DNA of 64,000 bases from contig NZ_CAMIBP010000009.1 of NCBI RefSeq assembly GCF_946223165.1, positions 1 through 64,000 on the forward strand, in the 5' to 3' direction. The stretch comes from an uncultured Corynebacterium sp. Its GTDB lineage: Bacteria; Actinomycetota; Actinomycetes; Mycobacteriales; Mycobacteriaceae. Position 1 is the stretch's first letter; each line of letters begins with the position of its first letter. The notes below the pieces were generated by a model, which worked only from the letters and a program-made list of their open reading frames with translations, searched no databases and had not been told where the DNA came from. Shown in pieces: positions 50,185-59,600 of this stretch. Position numbers and translations under genes: made by a program.

Positions 50185-50823
50185 ATGCGCCGCTACGCTG
50201 CCTTCCTGCTCACCGCACTCACGCTCATCGTCTTTCTGCCCGGCCTTGCCCTGCCCGCGCCGGCAGCACCGGATCTTCCGCAACCGGCCGAGTTCGCCCG
50301 CATCCGGGAGGAGCCCCGGCGCTACACCATCCTGGGCTACGAGCGCGAGGCCTTCGGATCCGGCTGGGGCCCGGCCCCCGAGCAGCCGGGTTGTACGTCC
50401 CGCGAGCAGGCCATCCTCACCCAGTCGCAGCCCGAAGTCTTGGTGGGCTGTGACATGGAACAAGGCGTCTTGTTCGACCTGTATAACCAGCGCGATATCA
50501 CCATCACCGCCAGCACTCGCGTGGAGGTAGACCATGTCTTTCCGCTCTCGGCGGCCTGGGACATGGGCGCGTGGCGCTGGGACAACCAAACCCGACAGCG
50601 CTTCGCCAATGACCCGCTCAACCTCGTCGTCACGGCCCGGGAGACCAACCAGGACAAGTCGGACCAGCTGCCCAGCCGCTGGATGCCGCCCCACCCGGGC
50701 AGCCGCTGCTGGTATGCCCAGAAGCTCGCGGCGGTGGCCCTCGCCTATGACCTGGCACTGCCCCACGATGACCTCGCTACCATGCGCCGCGCCTGTCGGT
50801 TCGGCACTTTCCGCATGAAGTGA
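50185..50823 (+). CDS. Secreted HNH nuclease (DUF1524/GmrSD C-terminal type)
   Basis: A 212-residue protein with a signal peptide (MRRYAAFLLTALTLIVFLPG..ALPAPAAP). The nuclease core has VEVDHVFPLSAAWDMGAWRW (DHV..), FANDPLNLVVTARETNQDKSD (the Asn of HNH) and DQLPSRWMPP; this is the DUF1524 form. Two cysteine pairs (PGCTSRE, VGCDMEQ; RCWYAQ, RRACRF) suit an exported, disulfide-bonded enzyme. Such exported nucleases may supply nucleotides or act on foreign DNA outside the cell. Its stop overlaps no other real gene; the DUF2269 gene starts 57 nt on. Confidence 0.85.
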   Translation: MRRYAAFLLTALTLIVFLPGLALPAPAAPDLPQPAEFARIREEPRRYTILGYEREAFGSGWGPAPEQPGCTSREQAILTQSQPEVLVGCDMEQGVLFDLYNQRDITITASTRVEVDHVFPLSAAWDMGAWRWDNQTRQRFANDPLNLVVTARETNQDKSDQLPSRWMPPHPGSRCWYAQKLAAVALAYDLALPHDDLATMRRACRFGTFRMK

Positions 50824-50879
50824 CTAGGCTTAATGCCCGACCGCGCAACCCCCGCGCCCCGACTCCCGTGAAAGGCACC

Positions 50880-51326
50880 ATGTCTACTCTCCTCATCGCC
50901 ATCCACGTCATCGCCGCCGTCGCGCTTATCGGCCCGGTGATGGTGTCCACCTCGATGTTCGCCCCGCGCATCCCGGAGGCCAAGTCCGGCAACGCATCGG
51001 CCCTGGGCGCGCTGAAGATCCTCGGCTCCATGACGAACAACTACGGCATGTTCTCCGCGCTCGTCCCGATCCTGGGCATCGCCGTCTTCCTGTCCGATAT
51101 GGATCTCTATGGCAAGCAGGGCCAGTTCCACGCTGCCATTGCGCTGGCCGTCATCGCGTGGGCACTGCTGCTGTTCCTCGTGGTCCCCAAGCAGAAGGCT
51201 GTCATCGCGGCCGCGGAGTCCAATGACGCCTCCTTCGACTTCGACAAGTCCCGCTCCCAGCTGGCTATGTTCGGCGGCATTTTTAACCTGCTGTGGATCA
51301 TCTGCGCCATCCTCATGTTCATCTAG
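50880..51326 (+). CDS. DUF2269-type four-helix membrane protein
   Basis: A 148-residue protein with four hydrophobic segments: LLIAIHVIAAVALIGPVMVSTSM, MFSALVPILGIAVFLSDM, AAIALAVIAWALLLFLVVP and LAMFGGIFNLLWIICAILMFI. The first, with its IHV and APR ends, is typical of DUF2269 proteins. GAAAGG lies 5-6 nt before the ATG. A clean terminator follows. No function is established for the family. Confidence 0.75.
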   Translation: MSTLLIAIHVIAAVALIGPVMVSTSMFAPRIPEAKSGNASALGALKILGSMTNNYGMFSALVPILGIAVFLSDMDLYGKQGQFHAAIALAVIAWALLLFLVVPKQKAVIAAAESNDASFDFDKSRSQLAMFGGIFNLLWIICAILMFI

Positions 51327-51348
51327 TACGAGGAACTCCAGAGGACTC

Positions 51349-51375
51349 AGCGCCCCACGCGGGCGCTTTTTCTTT
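51349..51375 (+). terminator. Terminator after the DUF2269 gene
   Basis: AGCGCCC (51349-51355), loop CACGC and GGGCGCT (51361-51367) are followed by TTTTCTTT: a textbook rho-independent terminator. Confidence 0.85.
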
Positions 51376-51410
51376 GCCCAACCACGACTTCAAGCCTAAA
51401 CTCAATCACT

Positions 51411-51790
51411 TTGGCCGACGTCGACATCATCACCGCCCGCGAGGTCCCCCTGCCCGGCCCGCGCGCCATGACTGTCCAACGCACCCACACACCGGGCTCC
51501 ACACGGTCTCCTGGCTCTTTGAGGGCACCATCTCTCACGACGACGGTCAGGCCCTCGTCTTTCTCGGGCAGCTGCTGGGCCAATCCTCGCCGGTGCCCAC
51601 GTTCAGCCCGCTCGTCGGCGCGGAGCTGCGCTTGCTCGCACACGGTTCCATGACCATCGAGCAGAGCCCCACTTTCGAGCACGGTCTGCTTGCCGATGCC
51701 GGCCCCCTCACCCTCGCCGGCACCTCCCTCGCCCCGCAGGAGATGGGCTGCCTCGGCGTGGGCGAGACCACCGCGACCATCACTAACTAA
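51411..51790 (+). pseudogene. Decayed pirin-family gene
   Basis: A TTG frame starts ADVDIITAREVPLPGPRAMT, the pirin N-terminus. The sequence then jumps frame to CPTHPHTGLHTVSWLFEGTI, the pirin metal-site cupin segment, so the joining region of roughly 30 residues is lost. The end, GLLADAGPLTLAGTSLAPQE and GCLGVGETTATITN, matches a pirin C-terminus, with most of the second cupin missing. An apparently intact leaderless promoter (TAAACT 8 nt before the TTG) remains. At least one frameshift and one or two deletions make it non-functional. Confidence 0.75.
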
Positions 51791-51853
51791 CCCAACACTA
51801 TCTACAGCGCAGGTACTTGTCGCGCCGAGTGAACTACCCCCTAAAGAAACAGC

Positions 51854-51891
51854 ACAGAGGGCAAGCAACCCGTGAGTTGCTTGCCCTCTGT
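51854..51891 (-). terminator. Terminator of the DEAD-box helicase gene
   Basis: A 16-bp perfect stem, ACAGAGGGCAAGCAAC (51854-51869) with its complement (51876-51891) and loop CCGTGA, lies 15 nt after the gene end. On the minus strand GCTGTTTCTTT follows. Confidence 0.85.
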
Positions 51892-51905
51892 ATGCGACGG
51901 TCTAC

Positions 51906-53933
51906 CTAGTCGCGCCAGCCACCGCGGCCGCCACCACGGCGGTCATCGCGGTCACGGTACCCACCGCGGCCACCGCGGCGATCATCGCGGTCACGGTAGC
52001 CACCACGGCGATCATCACGGCCGCGGTAGCCACCGCGGCCGCCGCCACGGCGGTCCTCCCAGTCACCGTCGCGACGCGGCGGACGCCCGGTGTCCTTCTG
52101 GATGTTGATGAGCTGACCGGAGATGCGGGTGTCCTTTAGGCGGTCGAGCACGGAAGGATCGAGGTTCTTCGGCAGGTCCACGAGCGTGTGGCCCACGGCA
52201 ATGGTGATGCGGCCGAAGTCCTTGGAGGACAGTCCGCCCTCGTTGGCCAGGGCGCCGACGATGGCACCCGGGCGGACGTTCTGGCGCTTGCCCACGTCCA
52301 GGCGGTAGGTCTCGAAGTCGCCATCCGGGCGGCGCGGGCCACGATCACGGTCGCGGAATCCTCCGCGGTCGCCGCGGTCACGGTCACGACGGTCGTCGCG
52401 CTCGAAGCGGTCACGCTCACGGCGGTCACGCTTGGAGACCGGCAGATCCTTGAGCAGGAACTCGTTGCCGCCCTGCAACTGCACGGCGAGCGCGGCGGCG
52501 ATGTCGTCCATCGCCACGTTGTTGCCGGAGGAGTACTCGCGCACGAGCTCGCGGAAGAGCTCGAACTGCTTGTCCTCGACGTGCTCGCCAATAGCGGTAA
52601 AGAACTTCTCCTTGCGCTTGGCGTTGACCTCGTCGGCGGTGGGAAGCTCCATCTCCTCCAGGCGGGCGTTGGTCACGCGTTCGATGGAACGCAGCATGCG
52701 GCGCTCGCGCGGGGTGACGAACAGGATCGCCTCGCCGGAGCGGCCGGCACGGCCGGTGCGGCCGATGCGGTGGACGTAAGACTCCGTGTCATTCGGAATG
52801 TCGAAGTTGACCACGTGAGTAATGCGCTCGACGTCCAAGCCGCGGGCGGCGACGTCGGTGGCGACCAGGATGTCCAGGCGGCCATCCTTGAGCTGGTCAA
52901 CGGTGCGCTCGCGCTGCTGCTGGGCGATGTCGCCGTTGATGGCGGCGGCATTGTAGCCAGCGTCGCGCAGAGCGTCGGCGACCTCTTCGGTCTCGTGCTT
53001 GGTGCGGCAGAAGACGATGATGCCGTCGTAGTCGATGACCTCGAGGATGCGGGTGAACGCGTCCATCTTCTGGCGGTGCGCGGTCAGGAGGAAGCGCTGC
53101 GCGATGTTGTCATTCGTGCGGCGCTCCGACTTGACCGTGACCTCAGCCGGGTCGTTGAGGTATTGCTTGGACAGGCGGCGGATGGAGTTCGGCATGGTGG
53201 CCGAGAACAGCGCGACCTGCTTGTCTTCTGGGGTGTCCTCAAGAATGCGCTCGACGTCTTCCTGGAAGCCCATGTTGAGCATCTCGTCCGCCTCATCGAG
53301 GACGAGGAAGCGCAGCTGGGAGATGTCCAAGGAGCCTTTTTCCAGGTGGTCGATGACGCGGCCCGGGGTGCCCACGATGATCTGCGCACCGCGGCGCAGG
53401 CCGGAGAGCTGGATGCCGTAGGCCTGACCGCCGTAGATCGGCAGCACGTCGATGCGGCCGAGGTGGTCCGCGAACGACTGGAAGGAGTCCGCGACCTGGA
53501 GCGCCAGCTCACGGGTCGGCGCCAGCACGAGCGCCTGCGGGTGGCGGGCGTCCGGATCAATTTGGGACAGGACCGGCAGCGCGAATGCTGCGGTCTTGCC
53601 GGTACCGGTCTGGGCGAGGCCCACGACGTCGCGGCCTTCCATCAAGATCGGGATGGTCTGTTGCTGGATCGGGGACGGCTGGGTGAAGCCAACCTTGGCC
53701 ACTGCATCCTGAACGTCGTCAGGCAGGCCGAGGTGCGCGAACCCCTGGGTATCGTTGGCCGAATCCTCAGATTCGACGCCGGTATCCTCAGAAGTTGCCG
53801 CAGCCCTGGTGTCTTCATTAGTTTCCTGCGAGGCCTGGGCCTCGACACCTTGCGAGTTTTCCTGAGATTCCGACTGGTTGAAGTTTTCGTCCGGCTCGTT
53901 GACGCCGCCGGTGGCGTTATCGGTAATGCTCAT
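51906..53933 (-). CDS. DEAD-box ATP-dependent RNA helicase (CsdA/DeaD type)
   Basis: A 675-residue RNA helicase. After an acidic N-terminus of about 65 residues come the Q motif (FTQPSPIQQQTIPILMEG), motif I AQTGTGKTAAF (about residue 106), DEAD in VLDEADEMLNMGF (about 209), SAT in LFSATMP and HRIGRTGRAGRSGEA. A DbpA-like RNA-binding domain (YRLDVGKRQNVRPGAIVGAL) follows, then a C-terminal tail of Arg/Gly/Asp repeats (GGYRDRDDRRGG) that binds RNA non-specifically. It probably unwinds structured mRNA and helps ribosome assembly, especially in the cold. Confidence 0.93.
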   Translation of the reverse strand: MSITDNATGGVNEPDENFNQSESQENSQGVEAQASQETNEDTRAAATSEDTGVESEDSANDTQGFAHLGLPDDVQDAVAKVGFTQPSPIQQQTIPILMEGRDVVGLAQTGTGKTAAFALPVLSQIDPDARHPQALVLAPTRELALQVADSFQSFADHLGRIDVLPIYGGQAYGIQLSGLRRGAQIIVGTPGRVIDHLEKGSLDISQLRFLVLDEADEMLNMGFQEDVERILEDTPEDKQVALFSATMPNSIRRLSKQYLNDPAEVTVKSERRTNDNIAQRFLLTAHRQKMDAFTRILEVIDYDGIIVFCRTKHETEEVADALRDAGYNAAAINGDIAQQQRERTVDQLKDGRLDILVATDVAARGLDVERITHVVNFDIPNDTESYVHRIGRTGRAGRSGEAILFVTPRERRMLRSIERVTNARLEEMELPTADEVNAKRKEKFFTAIGEHVEDKQFELFRELVREYSSGNNVAMDDIAAALAVQLQGGNEFLLKDLPVSKRDRRERDRFERDDRRDRDRGDRGGFRDRDRGPRRPDGDFETYRLDVGKRQNVRPGAIVGALANEGGLSSKDFGRITIAVGHTLVDLPKNLDPSVLDRLKDTRISGQLINIQKDTGRPPRRDGDWEDRRGGGRGGYRGRDDRRGGYRDRDDRRGGRGGYRDRDDRRGGGRGGWRD

Positions 53934-54069
53934 TGCTCGTTCCACACTACGGTACCTGCGCAGATTTATCCATTGAACAGGTCAATAGCCCCAACAAGGT
54001 GGGCACAAACACACTGTGTCCCGTCCCGCAGGGCGGTCACACGCGTGCCGATGCCGCCCCCAGCCCCCG

Positions 54070-54738
54070 CTATCCAAAGCTCACGCCCCAGATCTCCTGC
54101 AGCTCCTGCTCATCCTCACCCCATTGCCCGTCGACCTCAAAGTCCGGTATCCGCACGACCCAGCCGACTGGGATGCCCGGCGCGCCACCCGGCGCCCGAA
54201 AATCGATAAGCGGCAGCTCGTCAAGCGCATGGACGGCCAGCGCACGGCCGAGTAGGTACCACTTCTCCGCGGGCCGACGCCCGATCACAAGCGGGTGTTC
54301 GCTGTTTGCCAGCGCCGGCACCATCGCTGTGTAATAGGCCACGAGGTCATCGCGTCCCGCGACCGCGTCCACGGCCTCATCGCGCACCCATTCGAGGACC
54401 TCACTGGGGCTCGCCCCCAATTCCACCGCCAGGTCCCCGAAGTCGCCGTCGAGCCCCCACCCGGATGTCCACAGCCGGAAACGCTCGGCCATCTCCTCCA
54501 GGATGCCTTGGACGAAGACCTGGAAGGACCCATAGGCACGCAGCTCCTCCGCGGTGGGCCGCTGCTTGGGCATGCTTCCGAAAAGCCGCAAGAGTTCGAA
54601 CCACTCGAGCACGGCGGCCTCGCCGCGCGCGATCTGCATCTCCTCGAAGGCGCGCTCGTCGTCACAGCCCGCCGGCCACCGCGTCTGCGGCTCTACCGGA
54701 ATGTTGAAATCCAATGCACGATTATCCACTGCGCTCAT
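54070..54738 (-). CDS. Cytoplasmic protein of unknown function
   Basis: A 222-residue soluble protein without signal peptide or membrane segments. Helical segments come first (ERAFEEMQIARGEAAVLEWF, TAEELRAYGSFQVFVQGILEEM, ASPSEVLEWVRDEAVDAVAG), then a C-terminal part rich in strands (LPLIDFRAPGGAPGIPVGWV, RIPDFEVDGQWGEDEQEL). GGGGAG directly precedes the ATG by 3-4 nt, which fixes the start; the open frame upstream is arginine-rich noise. No family is recognised, and its neighbours (DEAD helicase, divergent lipoprotein) give no clue. Confidence 0.68.
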   Translation of the reverse strand: MSAVDNRALDFNIPVEPQTRWPAGCDDERAFEEMQIARGEAAVLEWFELLRLFGSMPKQRPTAEELRAYGSFQVFVQGILEEMAERFRLWTSGWGLDGDFGDLAVELGASPSEVLEWVRDEAVDAVAGRDDLVAYYTAMVPALANSEHPLVIGRRPAEKWYLLGRALAVHALDELPLIDFRAPGGAPGIPVGWVVRIPDFEVDGQWGEDEQELQEIWGVSFG

Positions 54739-54888
54739 GCGCTCCCCTTTGTTCCCCTCATGGTTGTGCGCCAGCACCCCGCTGGCTAGCACCATTGTGG
54801 CTGAGCCCGCGCACTCGCGCATCTTGAAAGGCACACGGTGCCGCGGCGCCTTTTCCCAATTCCACCCCCGCGGGCCTACGATCGTCCC

Positions 54889-55878
54889 ATGCAACGCACG
54901 TGGGCCGCGCTGGCCATCCTCCCCGTCCTCGCTGTGTCCGCGTGCGGCCAGCAGGGGACAAATCAGACGGACCCGGCCGCGGCGCCGGCGGCCGCTCATT
55001 CCGCGGGGCTGGCCGGGGGCAGCGCATACGTGGCGCTGGGTGATTCTTTTGCCTCGATGGCATCCATGGCCAACCTCGATGATTCGAATCCGGTGGCGGC
55101 GTTCTGCATGCGCAGCGCGGATAACTACCCGCACCTCGTGTCGGAGCAGCTGGGTCTGGACCTCACGGACGTCACGTGCCAGGGCGCCACGTCGGCGGAT
55201 ACGTTGGCGGCCCACGAGATCGACGGCGGCCTCGTCCACGGCCAGGTGGACTCATTGACGGAGGACACCGCTCTGGTAACGCTGACAATTGGCGGCAACG
55301 ACGCCATCTTCGGTTCCCCGTCGGGCTGCGATCCGCGGGACAACTCCTTCACCGACGGCGAGGGCGACGGCGCGACCCCGGACCCCAACGCGGCGCCCGC
55401 GGATCCCTCCTCGCCGTCGGCTGCCGATGCCGCCGCGCAGGAGGCCGCCTGCATCGCCGATGCCCGCGCCGCCAATGACGTGAGCATCGAGGATCTCCCC
55501 GTCAAGCTTGACGAGGTCTACACCGCCATCCGCCAGCGTGCCCCGCAGGCCACCATCGTGACCACGGGCTACCTCCCCGTCATTCTCGCCAGCGACACCT
55601 GTGACTACGCCACGTCCCTCAGCCAGGCAGATCTGGATTGGTTCCAGGAGACCACCGACAAGCTCAACAGTGTCGTCGCCCAGTCCGCCGCGGACCACGG
55701 CGCGCTCTTCGTCATGCCTGACGACGCCGACGCGCACACCGCCTGCGCTTCCGCCACGGATCGCTGGACCAGCATCGACGGCGAGGAGACCGACTCCTTC
55801 CCCATGCACCCCACCGCGTCCGGCCAGGCCGCCGTGGCCGATGCCGTCGTCAGTGCCCTGCAGACGGGCACCGCCTAG
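54889..55878 (+). CDS. SGNH/GDSL-family hydrolase, predicted lipoprotein
   Basis: A 329-residue exported protein. The signal peptide MQRTWAALAILPVLAV ends in lipobox VSAC (Cys near residue 19). SGNH blocks: YVALGDSFASMAS (nucleophile Ser), TCQGATSADTLAAH (Gly), LTIGGNDAIFG (Asn) and SFPMHPTASGQAAVAD (Asp/His). An Asp/Pro/Ala-rich insert (about residues 165-185) separates blocks III and V. Cysteines suggest disulfides. It is probably an esterase/lipase of the cell envelope. TACGAT lies 6 nt before the ATG (leaderless). Confidence 0.87.
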   Translation: MQRTWAALAILPVLAVSACGQQGTNQTDPAAAPAAAHSAGLAGGSAYVALGDSFASMASMANLDDSNPVAAFCMRSADNYPHLVSEQLGLDLTDVTCQGATSADTLAAHEIDGGLVHGQVDSLTEDTALVTLTIGGNDAIFGSPSGCDPRDNSFTDGEGDGATPDPNAAPADPSSPSAADAAAQEAACIADARAANDVSIEDLPVKLDEVYTAIRQRAPQATIVTTGYLPVILASDTCDYATSLSQADLDWFQETTDKLNSVVAQSAADHGALFVMPDDADAHTACASATDRWTSIDGEETDSFPMHPTASGQAAVADAVVSALQTGTA

Positions 55879-55896
55879 CCCCGCGCGATTTCGCTT

Positions 55897-56126
55897 GCCG
55901 ATGCCGCCCTCACCGGCTACTGGGTGCTTCCCTCCGACCGAATCATTGATGACGAGACTCCGGAAGAAGCTTTGGTCCGCTCGGTCAAGGAAGACCTCAA
56001 GCTGGACATCGAAGTCGGCGAGCCCATCGTTTCCAACTCCGCGACGCCTTCGAATGGGTCGAGCCGGCCGAACTCTCCGCCTACGACCCAGCGCCCAGCC
56101 TCCGCGACACGGTGAACGCACTGTAG
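55897..56126 (+). pseudogene. Nudix hydrolase pseudogene
   Basis: One frame reads GYWVLPSDRIIDDETPEEAL then VRSVKEDLKLDIEVGEPI, close to a Nudix box (GYWxLPGG...GETPEEALVREVKEELGL) but with the GG replaced by SD and EE by ED. The frame then shifts to DAFEWVEPAELSAYD and ends NAL-stop, a normal Nudix C-terminus. The middle of the domain is missing and no start is visible. It sits at the left edge of the low-GC insert. Confidence 0.72.
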
Positions 56127-56180
56127 GCTGGGGCGTAATCCCTCCACCGACCGGTTTCATCGATAATTCGGAAAAGCTCA

Positions 56181-56588
56181 ATGAACTCTGATCAACATAA
56201 GAAACGGATCAACGTCGTAGGAGCCGTATTTGTCGACGACGGCAAAGTGCTGGCTGCACGCCGTGGAGGAACACGTGCACTCTCCGGGATGTGGGAGTTC
56301 CCAGGCGGCAAAATTGAGCCCGGCGAGACACCAGAAACTGCGCTCAAGCGGGAACTACGCGAAGAACTGCTCGTCGACGCTACGGTGGGAGAACAGGTCG
56401 CCCGAACTGAATACGAATACGATTTCGGGGTGGTCATTCTCACCACCTTCTACTGCGTCATCACTGATGGAACTCCCCGTCTGACTGACCATTCTGAAAT
56501 TCGGTGGCTCCGTCCTGAAGAGCTCTTTACAGTCGAGTGGGCTCCTGCTGACATTCCTTCCGTTCAGGCTCTCCAAGAGGACATGTGA
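56181..56588 (+). CDS. MutT-like Nudix hydrolase
   Basis: A 135-residue protein with the complete Nudix box GGKIEPGETPETALKRELREELLVDA (shown as GGKIEPGETPETALK then RELREELLV; the usual final Gly is replaced). It starts INVVGAVFVDDGKVLAARRG and has the MutT-type MWEFPGG. Substrates of such proteins are oxidised or modified (d)NTPs; the exact one cannot be read. It has lower GC than the core genes and runs 71 nt ahead of the large helicase in the same direction, so they are likely one operon. Start ATG 56181 has only a weak upstream GGAAAAG. Confidence 0.85.
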   Translation: MNSDQHKKRINVVGAVFVDDGKVLAARRGGTRALSGMWEFPGGKIEPGETPETALKRELREELLVDATVGEQVARTEYEYDFGVVILTTFYCVITDGTPRLTDHSEIRWLRPEELFTVEWAPADIPSVQALQEDM

Positions 56589-56659
56589 GTCCACCCCACC
56601 CTGTAGTTTCATAGGGAACCACAGTGTGTCCCACCTCTGTCCCCTTTCTGGAGCATCAA

Positions 56660-59600
56660 TTGAAAGAAGAAGCGCTTCCCTTCGGCGTCTACGAAACACC
56701 CCTCACCCAGCGAGTTATCGAACGAATTGCTGAGACCAAGGCAAAGTTCCCCTATTCAGGCTTTCACACCGTCGTTGCCTCTCATCGCGATAGTCAGAAG
56801 GAAGCATCGGATCGTTTCGTCCATTCCATCTCCACTCAGTTTGGAGCCTTGCTTCGTGCGCGTCTCGAAGAGGAGAAAGACCCCACGAAGCGCCTTGAAC
56901 TGATTAACCACGTGGCGGCGATTCTGGACAAAGACGCAATCCTCCCCGAAGAGAAGCTACTCACCCTCGTTAGCAATCACACCCTTCCTGCGGAACCGGC
57001 CATTCCTGAGGTTTCTTTGAACAAGACGATGCTGGTCACCAATACCGGCAACGTCAACATGGCGACCGAGATTACTCGCGAAAGCGAGACCGCCGACGCC
57101 GTCGATCTTGTCATGGCATTCGTCAAGAACGCGGGCATTCAGGTTCTCCACCCGGCGCTGCAGTCGCTCAAGAACCGTGGGATTCCTGTTCGGGTCCTCA
57201 CGTCCACGTATCTGGGTGCATCCGATGCGCACGCCATCAATCTCCTCAGCGAGAAATACGGCGCAACAGTCAAGATCGCCTATGAGACCAAATCCACTCG
57301 TCTCCACGCAAAAGCTTGGCTCTTCAAGCGCCATTCTGGATTCTCAACTGCCTATGTCGGTAGCTCAAACATGTCCCACTCTGCTTTGAAGTCCGGGTGG
57401 GAATGGAATGTCCGCGCCTCCAACACCGCAACGCCAGAAGTCGTCTCCAACTTCGAGAATGTCTTCAATGCACTGTGGAATTCTCCTGACTTCAAGCTCT
57501 ATGACTCGGAGCAAGAAGAAACACTTCGAGCTGCGCTCAAGCACGAAGCAGGCAGCTTTGGGGGAAGTGCGCAACGACCGGTCCTGTCTGGGCTAGAGGT
57601 TTCTCCGCGCCCTTATCAGCTCCAGATGCTCGAGGGCCTCGATGCTGAGCGAGCTAAAGGGCGGCACAAGAACCTTCTCGTCGCTGCGACCGGAACGGGC
57701 AAGACGGTGGTATCGGCCCTTGACTATCGAAACTTCTGTTCCCGCCTTGGGCACAAGCCACGGCTCCTCTTCCTCGCTCATCGGCGAGAAATCCTCACGC
57801 AGGCATGGCAAACATTCCGGGAAGTGCTCAAGGACTCGACGTTCGGAGACCTCCTTGATGGAACAAGCAAGCCGGATTCCTATGATCACCTCTTTGCTAC
57901 GGTCCAATCCGCGCGTAATCATCTCGTCGATCGGGTAGCCCCCGATCACTTCGACTTCATCATCATTGACGAGTTTCACCACGCCTCTGCGAAGACTTAC
58001 CGAGACATCCTCGGTTACTTCGCACCCACCGAACTCGTTGGTCTCACTGCCACCCCAGAACGAGCCGATGGAGTCGATATTCAAGAGTTCTTTGACTACC
58101 GCATTGCCGCAGAGCTCCGTCTGTGGGACGCCTTGAGATTGCAGCTCCTCACCCCAATGAGTTACTACGGCGTCGAGGATGGCACAGATCTATCGGGACT
58201 AACGTGGTCACGAGGCAAGAAGGATTACGACGCTCAAGAGCTGACAGAGTTCTACGTTCGCATGGGCGATCGCCGCACCAAGCTCATTATCAATCAGCTT
58301 GTGGAAAAAGATGTCGACCTCGCAGAGATGAAGGCCCTGGGGTTTTGCGTCACCGTGAAGCACGCAGAACACATGGCAGAGCAGTTCAACAAGTTTGATA
58401 TTCCGGCCGTCGCGGTCTCAGGAGAATCGACAGCTGAAGAACGCGCACGAGCTATTCAAGCTCTAACGGAAGGAAGCATCAAGGCGATTTTCACAGTCGA
58501 CCTGTTCAACGAAGGCATCGATATCCCTGCCATCAATACCCTGCTGATGCTTCGCCCGACACAAAGCCCTGTCATTTTCCTTCAACAGCTTGGGCGTGGG
58601 CTCAGGCTGTCGGATGGAAAAGACGTCTGCATCATCTTGGATTTCATCGGCCTGCAAAACCAGGAATTCGACTTCACGAAGAAGTATTCAGCTCTCACGG
58701 GAAAGTCTGGTCCCAAGCTTGTTCGAGAAGTTGAAGGAGGTTTCACCTCTGCGCCTCCTGGTTCGCAATTCATTCTCGAAGGCAAAACCGAAGACCAAGT
58801 TCTCGCGAGTATCAAGAGTTTTTCCTCCAAGAAGAAGAACGCAATGATTGCGTTGTTGCGTCAAGAGAGAACCTTGAGCATCAGCACATTCTTGCGCGAA
58901 ACTGATTTGGACCTCATTGACATCTACCGCCCGAAAGACTGCAGCTGGACGGAACTATTGTCTGCCGCCGGCCTCACCGACAGCATTGTCGACGAAGACG
59001 AAAAGTTCTTGTTGAAGCGGGTTTCGGCATTTCTCCACGTCAATGACGCAGAGCGCCGCAATGCCTATGCGCGCCTGCTCGACGTACATGGACCAGTGGA
59101 AGCTGACATGGAGCCAAACATGCTTGTGTACGCGCGCATGCTGGTTCTCAACATCTGGGCGAATCAAAAGACCAATGTGCCCAAGTCACTCGATGCGGCT
59201 TTAGACACCCTTCGCCGTTACCCGCGCTTCGCAGAAGAATTGCTTCAAGTCATCGATCTCGGCATCGAACACTCACGCGCAATTCCAGTGCCAACCGCGC
59301 ACTCAGTCCTTCAATCTCACGTCGAATACTCCCTCGCGGAAATGATTGCCAGCCTCGAAGACAAACCAATTCCCGAGCTCATCACGCTCCCCAGAGAAGG
59401 CGTCCGACAATTTAAGGATCTCCACACAGATTTGTTCTTGGTGACATTTCAAAAGAATGAACGTGATGTCTCCGCGACGACGAACTACCATGACTTCCCT
59501 GTGTCACCTGACATTCTCCATTGGGAATCTCAGTCAAGGACTTCGCTCAAATCTGCCACCGCACAGCGCTACATTCATCACCTCGAACGGGGACAATCAA

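Noticed and set aside
56595..56659. IS end just before the helicase start (GTGTCCCACCTCTGTCCC)
   Set aside because: Slight likeness to IS terminal sequences but no partner repeat or transposase; may simply be leader sequence.
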